Assembly (NCBI RefSeq): GCF_001640805.2
Contig: NC_066851.1
Location: forward strand, 4,452,196 to 4,516,195
Direction: 5' to 3'
DNA length: 64,000 nt
From: Lates calcarifer
Taxonomy: Eukaryota > Chordata > Actinopteri > Centropomidae
Under the pieces are notes generated by a model. The model was not told the origin of the DNA. It made no database searches and worked only from the letters and a program-made list of their open reading frames with translations. Below, in pieces: positions 22,706-34,858 of the stretch. The stretch's first letter is position 1; each line of letters starts with the position of its first letter. A program made the translations under genes and the position numbers.

Positions 22706-25700
22706 TGTAAGCTGTGTAATGTAAATCAAATTAAATACTGGGTTGAAGAACATGGTCAAGACATTGACAAATGACTGGTACTATGCATAGAGAGGAAAAC
22801 AGTTTGCATGTAAATGTATTTATTGACTTCAGACTAGGCTATGAGTCGTTTATGGCTACTAGTTGACAGAAGCTGAATAAAACTAAAAAATATTATTTGT
22901 CTATGAAAAGATCAATACATGTAGGGGTGCTAATGGATGTCGGGCCTGAGGAAACAAATGTGGATGTGACTACATAGTGAATTTTGCAGCCAAAGATATA
23001 CAGTATTGCCTCAGAGAAGAGAAGCAAAGCTTGAATTTACTGTCTCAAATGCTAATTGTCTTTATCATGAGTTACTGACAATGTTAGATATAACGTTTTC
23101 CTGAGGCAACCTGGATATAAGTTGAGCCACTGCAATGATATGAAGATGCTGCAGTTTGTACTAATGATTTTTAAAGTAATGGAAAAGTAACATGTTCACT
23201 CACAATACTACCAATGAGAAGACATACTTTGAATTTAAAAGCAACTTGTACATGCAGAAATGTACTCAGTCATCAATGTTTTCACTGATTAATTCATTAA
23301 CACACAGTTAACCAATGTAAGATGAGACACTAAGGAAGCATTATTTTCTTGGCTGTGAGCTGTGTCCCCATTACACATATAGCATGTAAATTCAGTGTTA
23401 CTCCATCTTATAAATGTCCTTGGATCACATTTCAGTCATTTGTGGCAGATAGCTCTGTGACATTTTCTAACCGCTTTTCACAGTCTGCTGCATCAAATAA
23501 CATGCAGCCCATGTTGTCCTCCAGGTATCTGAATAGGCCTCCGTACCCCCAGTAATCCTTGGATCAATCCACTATGGGGATAGAGTGGGCGAAAGAGAGA
23601 GATCGAGAGAGAGAGATGATGCCACGGAAATAGAAGCAAAAGAAAGAGTCAAAAAAATTTCATAGGATTAACATTCATTAGAGTCTTCAGCTCTTCAGTA
23701 GGCTACGTACCAACTGCATTTTAAACAGATTCTTGCCAAAAGCCACAGTTGCCCCTGGTTGTAATAGAGGGATCTATTTTCAATATTCTCCCCAATAGCT
23801 CAGGATTAGTCCCAGAGAACGATACTATTGCCTCTCTCAAATTACCGTCTCATTACACTCAGCTTCCATGACCTGTGCTGATGAACCTGATTAATCAGCT
23901 TCACTCAGGTCAGTGCTACCAGGTAGTTGTGCTTGTATTATAATAATGCCGACCTTTCTCAGCTGAGGGTTACTCTGCAAGCTAAAGCAGCGCCAATTCC
24001 TATGTAGATAGCGGCCTCACTTAGTACACACAGTCACTGCATAGGCCAGGCTGCTCTTTGAATTAACATTATGCCTGTTTAAGGGCTTTAATCATCACTT
24101 AAGCCTGAGATCCTAGATCTATCACATGCCCTTCAAGAATCAAAGTTAATTACTTTCTTTAAAAAGTCTTTTCCATGGTCCAAACTTTCTCACATAATTT
24201 ATTAAAGTGAATGCAAACTGGATATGAGAGTATATTTTGAACTGTATTGAAAGCATATAAGGCGGTGTACATACTTTGCATTAATTTTAGTTAGGTATGT
24301 GTATCTTTGCCTTTCAGAAAATTCCATATGTATCTAGACACCCAATCTGCAATACAGTACAAAGCTGATACAAACAAATTTTCATCACACTGTGATTCTA
24401 AGTAGATTCCATATGATTGATTGATTCAATGGAATTTTATAATTTTATTTGATTTCAGAAGTAACTGAATCAAAAATGTAATAACAAAATGAGCAGCCTC
24501 GACATGGACAGCATTACTTTTTAAAAAACTTTTTGCTAGTTCCCTTAGGAGGTTGAATTTGTCCTAAACCAACCTTTCTTTCTTCAGTAGCTGCCTTCAG
24601 TACAAGGTCAAAGCCAGAGTGCTTTGAGTGTTGGTTCAGCTACTAATGTTAATGTTACTAGCTTGCTCCTTTTAGTAACTTTGTTGTCAGCACCCTTATT
24701 GCCTTTGAAGTGCCACTGGCATAATTTGTGATATTTCGGAATATAGAGTTTGCTGCTAAAGCTGTCACTATTGATGGGTTGACTGTCCCATGCCACTTTC
24801 GGTTTGTGGTGCCAGTAGCATACTTTGATACTTGAATTTGTTCAGAATGTCCATTGTAATTTTTGTGTTGCAATGTAAAGATTTCATGCAGCTTTGGTTA
24901 AATTAGATTAGTTTCAATGTTATTGCCAAAGTTCAAGCACTGAGACACCAAAATACTGTTAGGCATTTAACCAGAGTGCAGAACAGGCTAAAAGAAACAT
25001 GTTAATGATAAAGGTACAGGAGCATACAGTGCAGGAGATGAGGACTTGGCTACTTTATCACTGGGTTTTTATCAATTTAATGATTTTTTGATCATTTTCA
25101 CACAGAATTTGGTTTGGATCAGTGGTGATATATTGATTTACTCAAAACAAATTTTAGAGTACTAACAAACGTACATACTCTAAAGATTATCACATAGTTT
25201 TTCCACTATATAGAATTTCATTGATACTTGCAGCTGTTAACACCTAGCATCAAGCACTACAGTATGAACTGATAACTGATGGTTTATCAACCTATTGTTG
25301 ACTTACAGTGTGTAGCAATATGACCTGTCACAGTAGCATTTCATGTGTTTATGTCTTTCAAAAGTCCTCTACAGAAGATCTCTTGTGCCAATCAACCAGC
25401 AAGACAGACAACTTGAAACATGGGCAGTACTTTTATGAGGAGAAAAGGCCAATGACCTTCACGCCTGGTGGGGAAAGCCAAGCTGGTAAAGACCATCAAA
25501 GCATGACTGCAGAAAATCATGATCTCTTGTGTGTATGTGGGTGTGAGTGTGTAGGGTTTCTGGCCAGGTCTTCACTAAAATGGCCCCTGATTGTGTTTCT
25601 CTACTATCTCATTGTCAAAAAATCAATTCCAGCCTGTCAGTCAAGGAAAGACCCATTTCAAACATGCCTCTTCCTTTGGTAGATCGTAATGTCAACATTT

Positions 25701-27189
25701 GCTCTGCATTCTCTGTGAAGGATATGAAATTTTAATGATGGACTTCAAACATCAATCTACACGCTGGCAACAAAAATACATGTGAAACCTTTGCTTTTTG
25801 ATTTTTTCATCCATTTTAAGTGAAAATTAATATTTGAGTCTCTGCAGCAATATTGTGATTGAACAGAAGCTTGCTAGTTTTATTTAGAAAGCTCACATAA
25901 AGTGCATCTCTTCAGCTGATTATTTCTCTGTTGAGTTGGAGCATTCATAAATCACCAGTCATCTTCTTTTGCAAAGAGTCCTTGGATTGACAATTCATTT
26001 CTAAAGGTTGATTGTTGCATAAAGTCAGAATGTAGAGATGAATAATTACAGCCTCAAAATAAATTCAAGCAGTTTGACAGTATGCATCATGTCACCTTAT
26101 CAGTCTGTGTAAGATGATCAGGCATTCTTCATCAGTGTCATCAAAGGACAAATTTAATTTCAGCAACAAAGGACTTGTCTGAACCAGCGTTCGTGTATGA
26201 CATCTAAAACATTAGTCAAGTAACTTTGTAGATTGAAGTTTGATGTATGAAATTTAACAGCAGACAACCAAATTTGTCAGGGTATCTGTTCAGGGCCAAT
26301 AATAAAACCTATGTTTAGCAAAAGGAAATTCAGGTACAATTTAGCTCATCAGGTAGACGTTTATGTAATGTCAGAAACCTACTGAAGCATGTCCTCCTCC
26401 TTTTGAATGTGGAGCTTTAGTCAGTTCGTGATGAAGAGTGTATCAGCACTTGGTCTAAATATTGTTTCAGAGGCTGCTCCACACTGCCAAGATAAGTGTC
26501 TGTAGGAAACACTAGTGCGCATAAACACAATGGGAGTGTATTGCTGGGAGTGGGAGGACTGTGTCAGTAATGACATAAAACAGCCAAAACGCTGCCTGGT
26601 GCGGCCTGAGCGATAAAGCCTCTTCAAAATGCCAGATTGCTCACCATGCCCACACTAATCTCCATTCCTAATCACTCAATATTAACCGCCAGAGAGAGCT
26701 AGAGTGAGGGACTGTGTGCCTCCATAATAATGTAAAAAATGTTGAATGTGCTTTGAGAATGTGTCAAGTTTCCCTTATTTTGTAGATGTAACTGAGTCCT
26801 CCAGCCAAGTTTTTTTTTTTTTACCACTCAGTTGAGTTTCCACTCAGCTAGCAGTCTAGCAGTATGAAGGATCTAATTTACAGGGCATTCTCTGCTGGCT
26901 CACGGTATTGAGGCAGCATATGGTGCTGAATTGAATATACCCTCTCAATTATTTCTTAAAACTAAAAGATTCCTGAGCACTGAGAACTTTATAAGGAACA
27001 CTATACAAATGCTAGCAGGGCCTTTGCTTTCAAAACAGTCTCAGGTCTTCATAGCATGACTTCCATAAGATGTTGGAAATATTCATTTGAAATTCTGGTC
27101 CATGTTGACATGACTGCATCATATCATTTCAGCAGATTTGTAAGCTACACATGGTCAGCAACAGTATAGACAGATAGACTGTGGCATTA
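22706..27189. other. Long non-coding stretch, nothing firmly recognised
   Basis: A (GA)n-rich tract lies at 23591-23615. Minus frames at 24608-24873 are rich in S, T, A and N and contain a loosely repeated 'Y-A-(T/S)-G-T' string, reminiscent of a decayed tandem array, not of a domain. A 124-codon plus frame (25308-25682) has no domain. A poly-T run is at 26811-26822. Confidence 0.4.
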
Positions 27190-27640
27190 AAACCATGATT
27201 GATTGGTGTTAAAGGGCCCAAAGTGTGCCAAGAAAACATCCCCCACACTATTACACGACCAGTCTGGTCTATGGACACAAGGCAGGTTGTGTCCATGGAT
27301 TCATGCTATTTACACCAAATTCTGACCGTACCATCTGCATGTTTCAGCAGAAATCTAAATTCATCAGACCAGGCTACATTTTCAGTCTTCAACTGCCCAG
27401 TTTTGGTGAGCCTGTGTCCACTGCAGCCTCAGACTTCTACAACCAGCCCATATGTCTCAAAGTTTGCTGTGTTGTCCATTCTGTGATGTTTTTTTCTGCT
27501 CACCACGGTTGTAAAGAGTGGTTTTCCGAGTTACTTAAGCCTCTCTGTCAGCTCCAGCAAGTCTGGCCATTCTCCTCTGACCTCTCTCAGCAACAAGGTG
27601 TTTCCGTCTGCAGAGCTGCCACTCACTAAATATTTTTTGT
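27190..27640 (-). pseudogene. Tc1-like (DD34E family) transposase pseudogene
   Basis: On the minus strand the reading resumes block by block as a Tc1-type transposase. Near 27610 there is a piece like 'RQLC.RK.LV...GQRRMARL', then blocks 'QTHQNW'-like and NVAWSDEFRFLL at about 27340-27375. WSDE holds the first catalytic aspartate. After HADGTVRIW a TAG at 27306-27308 interrupts, then ESMDTTCLVS and WGMFSWHTLGPL follow to about 27205. The part with the second Asp and the Glu would lie below 27190 and is absent. The N-terminal paired-like helix-turn-helix region is also missing or eroded. It is therefore truncated on both sides and carries stops. No flanking inverted repeats were found close by. 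Confidence 0.85.
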
Positions 27641-29460
27641 TTTTCACACTATTCTGAGTAATTGAGTGTCATTTCAAGTCAGTATCGTTCGGCACCTGTA
27701 ACTGCTAATGTGTTTTAGTTCAGAAAAATTCAGCTTTAATCCATCATCACACACCTATTCAATATGTCTAAAACAACTGTCATACAACACTTATATGAAA
27801 GATATAAAGTGTTTGGTCATTTTGTCAGTAAGTCCACCATCTGTGGTGTTGACTAGAACCAAAGTGCAGTGAACACATCATAGGCATAATTTCTGTTTTC
27901 ATAACCTAACACAGATTTTGAGGAAGCAAATACAAAAAGGAGAAAGACTTAAATAAAGGGCAGAAATAACTGCCTGAGGAAGACACAGACATTAAAAAGT
28001 TAAATTAACTAAATATGAGGCAGGACTGATGGGAACAAAGGAGGCTGTCCTAAAAATACTAGCTAGTAACGACACATGTTCAGGTTCAAACCACACAGAC
28101 CTATAGTGGTTGTAGGAATTATGAAAGGAGAAGTGTGATTTCATTGTGGTCACAAAAACCATACAGGGAGGAGGCTAGGGTGGCTTTATGAATCAACAAA
28201 ACAGCACTATGGTGGAAGGATGTATCATCAAAACTTCAGCCTTGGGAGACCAGAGATTTCTTGCTGTCAGCCAGCACTGGTTTATTTTAACCATGGGCAA
28301 ACTGAAAAGTCAGCACACTGTGGTTTATACAGAAAATATTTAATGCATAAGTCATGGTGTGTGTATTTCCAATTCGTCTTGAGTATCATCTTTGAAGTTC
28401 TGGCACCTGTGCAAGACCTTTCATAAAATAAATATAAATGTACAGAGATGCACTTGACTTTCTTCCTCTATGACCACGGTTGTACCCCAACATTAGTCAA
28501 GTAATTACTTTAACCCAAACTGTGATCTTTTCTAACCAAGCAAGTTTGTCCTCTTGATTTGGGCATCAGATCAGAAAACCTTTGATTTCAATTGCCCCAC
28601 GATGCTTCCTCTAACTCCACAGTCAGGTAACAGGTAAATTTTTTTTATGAATGCTGTAAGACTAATGGGCATTAGTTGTGCTTCCGTCTTTTGGTCTTTT
28701 TTCCACTGTAAGGAACAAATAGTAATAAATGTGGATCTCATCTGTTAAGGTAACAGTCTAAATTTAAAGGTTGTGTGAGCCCAGGTGGTCATGATATCAG
28801 CAGCAAAAGAGAAAGGTCATTTAGCAATACTGTACACAATGTTATGTTAAAGTTATTTTTTATGTCACCCATAGGTGAGCTTAAAGTCATGAAGTTGATG
28901 CCATTGATCATCAGTCACAACTGTAGGAAGGGTTGTGTGTTCCTGTGCAGCACAACAGGTAGCTGAAGGTGCTGGCAGGAGTTAGAGTTCACATTCCACT
29001 AGTGTTAAAAATGGATGTTCTCTGACAACAGATGCTCTTTTTGGAAGAGTGAAGCTGTTTTTGTCATCTGAAAAAGCTGCAGACGTCGTGACATTTGAAA
29101 CTCAACACAAAGACACATTATGATTCTGTGTTTATGCTTCTCACCGGTCTTGCAACCTCAGGTCTCAGCTCAGTAAGCTGACTGACAGCACTGCACAATG
29201 AAGCAAGGCTTTCATTACAATGTTGCAGCCTCCAATCCAAAAGACTTAAACCTCTCTTGTGTGTGTCCTTGATACTCAAACCAAAAATGAAACGCCATCA
29301 GTCATGTCTAAGTGCTGTGATTACTCTGCCATTGTTTCTGTTTGGGCTTTAGTTTCAGTGCTGACGCAAATATTGTGCAATAATTTTACACATGATGGCT
29401 GCAGATTAGTTACTGTGCATTAATTTTCATGGTGGTTTATGAATGATAATTACTTGGCGT
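27641..29460. other. Non-coding stretch, nothing recognised
   Basis: No repeats recognised and no frame with a domain. Composition is AT-rich. Confidence 0.45.
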
Positions 29461-29600
29461 ATCAAGCTCAGAAAGGCATGCAAATGAGCAGAGTTCATTA
29501 GAGGCATTAGGAAAACGTTGCTCAATTATGGCATTCTGCTTGGTTATGCCAATGACATGGACACAGAATTTGGATGCACCAACCTGTTGCCTATTTTCAA
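29461..29600. promoter_or_regulatory. Candidate regulatory element with ATGCAAAT octamer
   Basis: ATGCAAATGAGCAGAGTTCA at 29478-29497 contains the POU-factor octamer ATGCAAAT. The same 20 bases recur exactly at 32939-32958. The neighbourhood (TTCATGGTGG..., TGATAATTACTTGG just upstream) is non-repetitive and homeodomain-motif-rich. Enhancer function is inference. Confidence 0.3.
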
Positions 29601-29875
29601 ACTGGTTAGAATTAGGACCCAAATTACCTCTGTATAATAGATAATGGGTATATAATGAGCTTGGAAAAAAAAAACAACAGCAGCCCAAAAAACCCCAGAT
29701 CAGATGTCACACATTTCAAATCAGTGGTGGAAAAAGAAGAGCCAAGTCCCCAGCAGCAGGGTATAAAGTAACAGATAGGAAATACTTGCTGTAAGGAACA
29801 CATGATATGATATGAAGATCTTAAACAATACTGAGATACACTGATATATCTGCTTAAGTATGGAAAATTATATCA
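29601..29875. other. Non-coding spacer, nothing recognised
   Basis: Contains only a short A run near 29666-29674. Confidence 0.45.
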
Positions 29876-30355
29876 GGTTATATAAGGGGCGTTGCTAGGC
29901 ATAAAGCTCTACCGGGGCACAGGCCCCCCACCGCTATCCTGCTATTTTACAGACTTGTAACACTTGCACTTAACCTGGCGAGTTGTCAACCTGTCTCCTC
30001 TGTGGCTCTCCCGCTCTTGTGCGCTGATGCATTTGCAGGCTGCCCTGCCAAGACAATGGTAGGGGAAACACTGCTGTTGTTGTGTCATGTTACCAGACCT
30101 CAAACTGTGCTCAGTGTCGTGCACCGGCACAGGTGGGCTATAGCCTCTATTTGGAGTCAACACTCTTGCTACATGTTTGAGTAGAATACACATCTGTTTT
30201 TTTCCTGTCAGTATGCTGTAATTATCTGAATTAATGCAATGATAAGTATTTATTGTTGTTGAGAATTAATCCTGGCATTTATGCTGGGGCACAACTCATT
30301 TATACTAGGGCACGTGCCCTAGTAAAAGGGCTCTGGTGACACCCCTGGGTTGCAT
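29876..30355. mobile_element. Non-autonomous hAT-type element, 464 bp, with imperfect 8-bp target duplication
   Basis: The element spans 29884-30347. Its ends AAGGGGCGTTGCTAGG and (reverse complement) CAGGGGTGTCACCAGAG form a short imperfect inverted repeat of the 'CAGGGGCGT..CTAGG' type common to fish hAT elements. The flanks GGTTATAT (29876-29883) and GGTTGCAT (30348-30355) agree at six of eight positions, as expected for an old 8-bp duplication. Inside, CTACCGGGGCACAGGCCCC and CTAGGGCACGTGCCCTAGT form subterminal palindromic GC boxes. No transposase is encoded; the two 60-83-codon frames inside are shadows. Confidence 0.7.
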
Positions 30356-30938
30356 ACTTCACAACTGTCTATCTATCTGTCTATCACTGAATTGCATGAT
30401 ATGCTTTAATAGAAGAGATTTTGTAGAAGATAAAGGACTTAAATGTTCTGTCTGGAGAAATCTGAAAGCCCGTGTTATTACTCACACCTGTGACCATTAA
30501 TTGAGCTGCAGCCTGTGTCCTGTTGCTCATGCTCATGTGCATAGTGCACTGCATAAGTTGACAGGTGTTAGTATCCATGAAGCTCTTACCAACCCTATCA
30601 GTCTCTTTACCTCACTGTGTGCTTGCTGGGTGTGCACAAGTCGCAGTCTGACCATGGCAATAACTTTACTGAGCAAACAAGCACAGGTAGCAGGTAGCTG
30701 TAGCTTATCTACACTGCTGTTGGTTTGTTAGCAGACTTTAATAATAATTATTAAATGGCAAGCTTACCGATTTAGCAGCCAGATCAACCCCAGAAGTCTG
30801 GATAAATTAAGCCAATGTTTTCCACTCAACACAGTAGTTTGCTACAGTTAGCAGGCAAGCTAACATTAGAAAGCATTAGTCAGCTGAAACAATGGCATCA
30901 CAATAAATTTAACATGCTTTGCAGCAATGTTAGCTCAC
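30356..30938. other. Non-coding stretch, possible intron of the minus-strand exon-like frame
   Basis: A TCTA-type simple repeat lies at 30367-30385. If the donor at 30938 is real, this would be intron sequence on the minus strand. I found no convincing downstream exon. Confidence 0.35.
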
Positions 30939-31159
30939 CTGTCCAATAGGAGCATGAGCTCATGATCGGTTTTGATCCCCAAAGCTGAACAAAGATCCCT
31001 CCATGAATCAAATGTTTCCCCCTAACAATGCTCCAATTCATGTTTGGTCAAAAGGGCTTCATGAGATAAAGTTAACTGTTTTTTGTTATCATGTGGAGTT
31101 TGTGTTGGAGCATTGCTTGAGCTGCAGGCTGGTCGTTTCATAACGGTGGCAGACTCCAT
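30939..31159 (-). pseudogene. Exon-like reading frame with splice donor and one in-frame stop
   Basis: On the minus strand, an ATG at 31159 opens a frame (MESATVMKRPAC...) that runs to a TAG at 31022-31024 and then continues in the same frame through TFDSWRDLCSALGIKTDHEL and MLLLD to a consensus donor: exon end AG at 30939-30940, intron GTGAGC from 30938. The pattern W-R-x-L...LG-I-K-T-D-x-E-L...LLLD resembles a motif that I associate with 5' exons of fish transposon-derived or zinc-finger genes, where it precedes the DNA-binding domain. That association is from memory. A frame that stays coherent across a single stop and ends exactly at a donor suggests a recently lost exon, or a read-through of a real two-part exon. 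I cannot assign a family name. The ATG at 31231 is in the same frame but its extra 24 codons look non-coding. Confidence 0.4.
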
Positions 31160-32938
31160 TCCAAAGCAATGATAGTATACTGCAGAGGAAAGACTTTTAT
31201 TGTGGCAAGGCTTGTGTATAGTGTACTTCACATCATCCCAAATGTTTCCAGCACTTTTTAAACCAAAAGAAATCCATCAAGGTAACAGTCCATTTCATTT
31301 GGTTGTGTGTCAATGGCTTGAGTGGTGTGGTTGCCAGAAGTAATTATTTTTATCCCATTTTAACCACCTTTTTACAATTTTAGACATTTAAAACTATACA
31401 TTTTAAGTGGATGAAGGATTTTAGACATCGGATTTGAGTTTCTTTGGGGAAATTTTTTACATGAAATTGCTTTATTCAGTGTTTATACAAATTTTTATGA
31501 CCTGATCCATTTGTTTTGGAGATAAGGACACCTCTGTAGATAATTCATAAAAACAGGTGGATGGAAAAGAATTTGTAGGAAAAGCACAAGTGTAAATTAT
31601 GGATGAATTCCATTTAGCTGCTTCATAATCCTGGCATTGAAAGCTGGTGAAAGTTAGCTCACTGTCACACTGCAGTGTCACACTCCAGCTTACTGGAACA
31701 CTTAAACAGAGTGGAGCCATCATTAATGTTATTAGTAGCAGCTGTGCTTTTCCTACTTTGACAAGTTATAATGTCTGCTGTGAAAAAGGCCTCTTTAGAC
31801 AAAATCAGTGGACTCATACAAGAATCACTTCCATCCTCTGTGACATAAATAGGTAATTTAAGAGAACATTCATCATACACATAGCGTTTTTCCATGGGTT
31901 TTGTAATTTTGTAATTTAAATATGTTACAAAAATGTTCTTGCACAAAGTCCAGTGTTTGTCACAATTCATGTAATCAACATGTAATCAATGTAATTCAAT
32001 TAAATGACTAGAATATAGTCTGTCAGTACAGCTCTGAGTCCTGTATATAGGTCTCTTTAATGTCATGTTATATTACAATGTAATCACATTTATGTCCAAG
32101 CAAACAGGGTTTATTTAAATACTGATTAACATATTAAACAAATCCTGATTGTTTGTCAGATGCTTGTTGTCTAGGATGTTGAAGTACACCTCAAGTGATT
32201 ACTGCTTTACTGCAATGACAAACACTTATTATGAATATGATTTAGTGGATGAAAACAGGTGTTAATTGAATGTTTTAATCCTTTTATGTAAACTGAGATC
32301 TTTTTTATTTACATTTTATTAATACAACATAAGATCAAATACAGACAGCACAAATTCACACAGAAACCCGAGGTTTCAGAGAAAAAGAAGTGCTTAGGAG
32401 ATTATTACATCACAAACAATCCTTTTCATAAGGACTAATGCGTGCGTGCTACGTACAAGACAAAGGCATACAAACACACTACCGAGCACAGTGATATGTT
32501 CACATTTAATACTGAACATAACCTTCTTTGGAGTCTTACCCAGAAGGTTCTTATTTCTGGGCAATGCCATAACAGACATATAATGATCCACAACAATGCC
32601 AACAGAGGTTTCACACATTAGCATTGCATTTATTCAATTTTCAACAAATATTTGTTTTAGTCTCATTGCCAACATTTTCTACCCTATTAACCGACTCTAA
32701 ATATATAAGTCTAAATAAATATAAGTCTGCACACAAATGCAACATTTTCTTTGCAGTTGTTCTGCAAAGTACTACAGCATTTCTTAAAATGTGATTATCT
32801 AGCTCCTTCATATGTCTCCTTTCTGTTTTTTCCTTTCATTCACCCCCCTTTTTATAATAACTAATCACCCACCCCCTAGATTTGACCTGAAATACTTCCC
32901 ATATACTCTGAGCATGAATTTTGGAGTTAATTACATTA
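31160..32938. other. Non-coding stretch, nothing recognised
   Basis: A 101-codon minus frame (31665-31970) and an 83-codon one (31472-31723) overlap and have no recognisable domain. The sequence from 31300 on is AT-rich. Confidence 0.4.
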
Positions 32939-32975
32939 ATGCAAATGAGCAGAGTTCAACCATATGTCGAGATAA
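32915..32975. promoter_or_regulatory. Candidate regulatory element, second octamer-bearing 20-mer
   Basis: ATGCAAATGAGCAGAGTTCA at 32939-32958 is identical to 29478-29497. It is preceded directly by GTTAATTACATTA, giving a homeodomain core (TAATTA) about ten bases before the octamer. Function is inference. Confidence 0.3.
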
Positions 32976-34465
32976 TAACAATTGATCCTTAAATATGAGT
33001 TATGAACCTCAGAGTGAAATATATATTTTCATACACCCTTGTTAATACATCTCCAAATATCTGTTGTACATGATGTGGACTGAAGTTCGTGAAAAGTTAC
33101 AGCAAGCGCCGTCAGTTGGCAAAGGCTGCCTGCAGGGACCCATCTCAGTCCCTTGTCCATGATCCATGAGTGGGCGTGTCGCTCTAGCATTACCAGACCT
33201 CATATTAATTATATTAGTATTATTTTTAATGTTTAACACCTTATTCTCACTGGAAGCAAACTAAATGTGCTTCAGCAGAAATAGTTAATGTTTGTCCTTT
33301 TTATAATGTACTTCTTCAGGAGTTTTATAGATGTACTTTTCCCCCATCCACTGTCACCAACAGTCTATATCAGTGAAGCAGATGCAGGTTGTGCATCCAC
33401 AAGCTTCTTTTTCACATAAGATAATTGTACTTTATTGTGAATTTAACGGGAAACAATCCTGGACTATGTAGACAGGCTTTTCAAACCACTTTAATCCTTT
33501 CTTGGCCATTGCTTTCATTTCTTTATTAAGGTTTCCAACAGCCTCTCCTTTAAACCAACAAACAAGTTATTCCCTCTGCTCTGGCATTCCAGTTAAGTGA
33601 TTTTAGCTTTTTTAGTTTGCTTCTGTATGAAAAGAATAATTCAGCATAGATATGACAATACATGTATCCTGACAACTGAAAATTCTAGTGTTATTCGTGT
33701 AACCGCCCCCTTCAACAACTAACACATATAAATAGCTTCCCAGTTATAAACTATTTAATATATGCTATAAAAGAAGAGAGAGGAAACAGAGGCGTTATGC
33801 AGTGATGTTAGCTACAGTGAAGCTGGTAGCCTGCAGGTCTGAGGGAATCTGTAAAATGAGCCTTTCTCTCCTGATTTAAAAGTCTGTCAGCACTATAAAA
33901 CTCCCAGCCCAGCCTTTTGAACCCATTCCTGTTTATAGGAATGAATGAATATTTATTTTAGATGACAAAAGGCATTTTGTTGGCATGAGGCCATAGTACA
34001 AATGTGATGATACTCCTCTTGTACCAAGGGATAACTTATCCTTTACATAACTCTACAGTACATTATCATGCAGGGGAACTTAAACATCAATATGCAAGAG
34101 AAACATACTGGACTACCTTTAAAATGCTGTGGCTTGATTGACACATGAAATACTGAACATATAAATCCAGCGTGTAACAGAATCTTTTATTCATTAATTG
34201 TTCCTCTCTTATGTCTCTCTATGTGACTGAAGGGCGATTAAGACTCACCTATTGTTTCTGTAAACTGGCACACTGGTGGTGTCTTGACGTGTGCCATGGT
34301 AAGTTTACCCCACTGTCCTTTTTCTCAGCATCAGCACACATCAACCCTCCAGAAAAGGAGGACTCCTGCTCCCAGGATCCGCACATACCTGCTACTGTGC
34401 CCTTACTACTTTTGCGTGCATGGCATGACCAGTATGTGCTACAGGTGTCTGAAAGAGGCACTCTA
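32976..34465. other. Non-coding stretch, nothing recognised
   Basis: No frame with a domain and no recognised repeat. Overlapping frames at 34211-34474 on both strands look like chance. Confidence 0.4.
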
Positions 34466-34858
34466 GTGATTTAGCATTGTACATCCATAAAGAACGGAGA
34501 TGTATGGGCAAAATAAATGCCACAGGCGGTGAGATGTCCGTAATATTTTATAGAATTCAGAATTATGTTTTCATTAGTGTGTAATCACCTGAAAGTGATG
34601 TGTCATTAGTTGGTTAGAATAAGCCCTTTATATCTACATAGCAGGTCCTCTTCCATGGAGCCTGCCATGTTGCATCACCATGTTTCTACAGTAGCCCAGA
34701 ACAGACAAACTAAACACTGGCTCTAGAGAAGACCTGAAGGCCATCATAGGTTCTGCTACACACTTTAAAAGAGAGGGGCTGAGGGAGGGGGTATTTAGGT
34801 TTGCAGTCTGCAACCTCACCACTAGATGCCACTAAATCTTACACACTATTTCTTTAAA
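34466..34858. repeat. Common percomorph interspersed repeat, near full length
   Basis: Recognised words in order: GTGATTTAGCATTGTACATC, TTTTCATTAGTGTGTAATCA, CCTTTATATCTACATAG, CATGTTTCTACAGTAGCCCA, GACAAACTAAACACTGGCTC, CCTCACCACTAGATGCCACT and AAATCTTACACACTATTTCTTTAAA. The end, read in reverse, has GTGTGTAAGATTTAGTGGCAT, similar to the start TAGTGATTTAGCAT, so it may be a TIR element. It is known to me as a high-copy fish repeat and carries no coding sequence. Confidence 0.7.

Noticed and set aside
24608..24873. S/T/A/N-rich minus frames with a loosely repeated Y-A-(T/S)-G-T string
   Set aside because: The internal repetition is too weak to call a tandem array or a repeat protein.
25308..25682. 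124-codon plus-strand frame
   Set aside because: No domain or splice logic; treated as chance.
27225..27629. 134-codon plus-strand frame
   Set aside because: It is the antisense shadow of the Tc1-like transposase relic on the minus strand.
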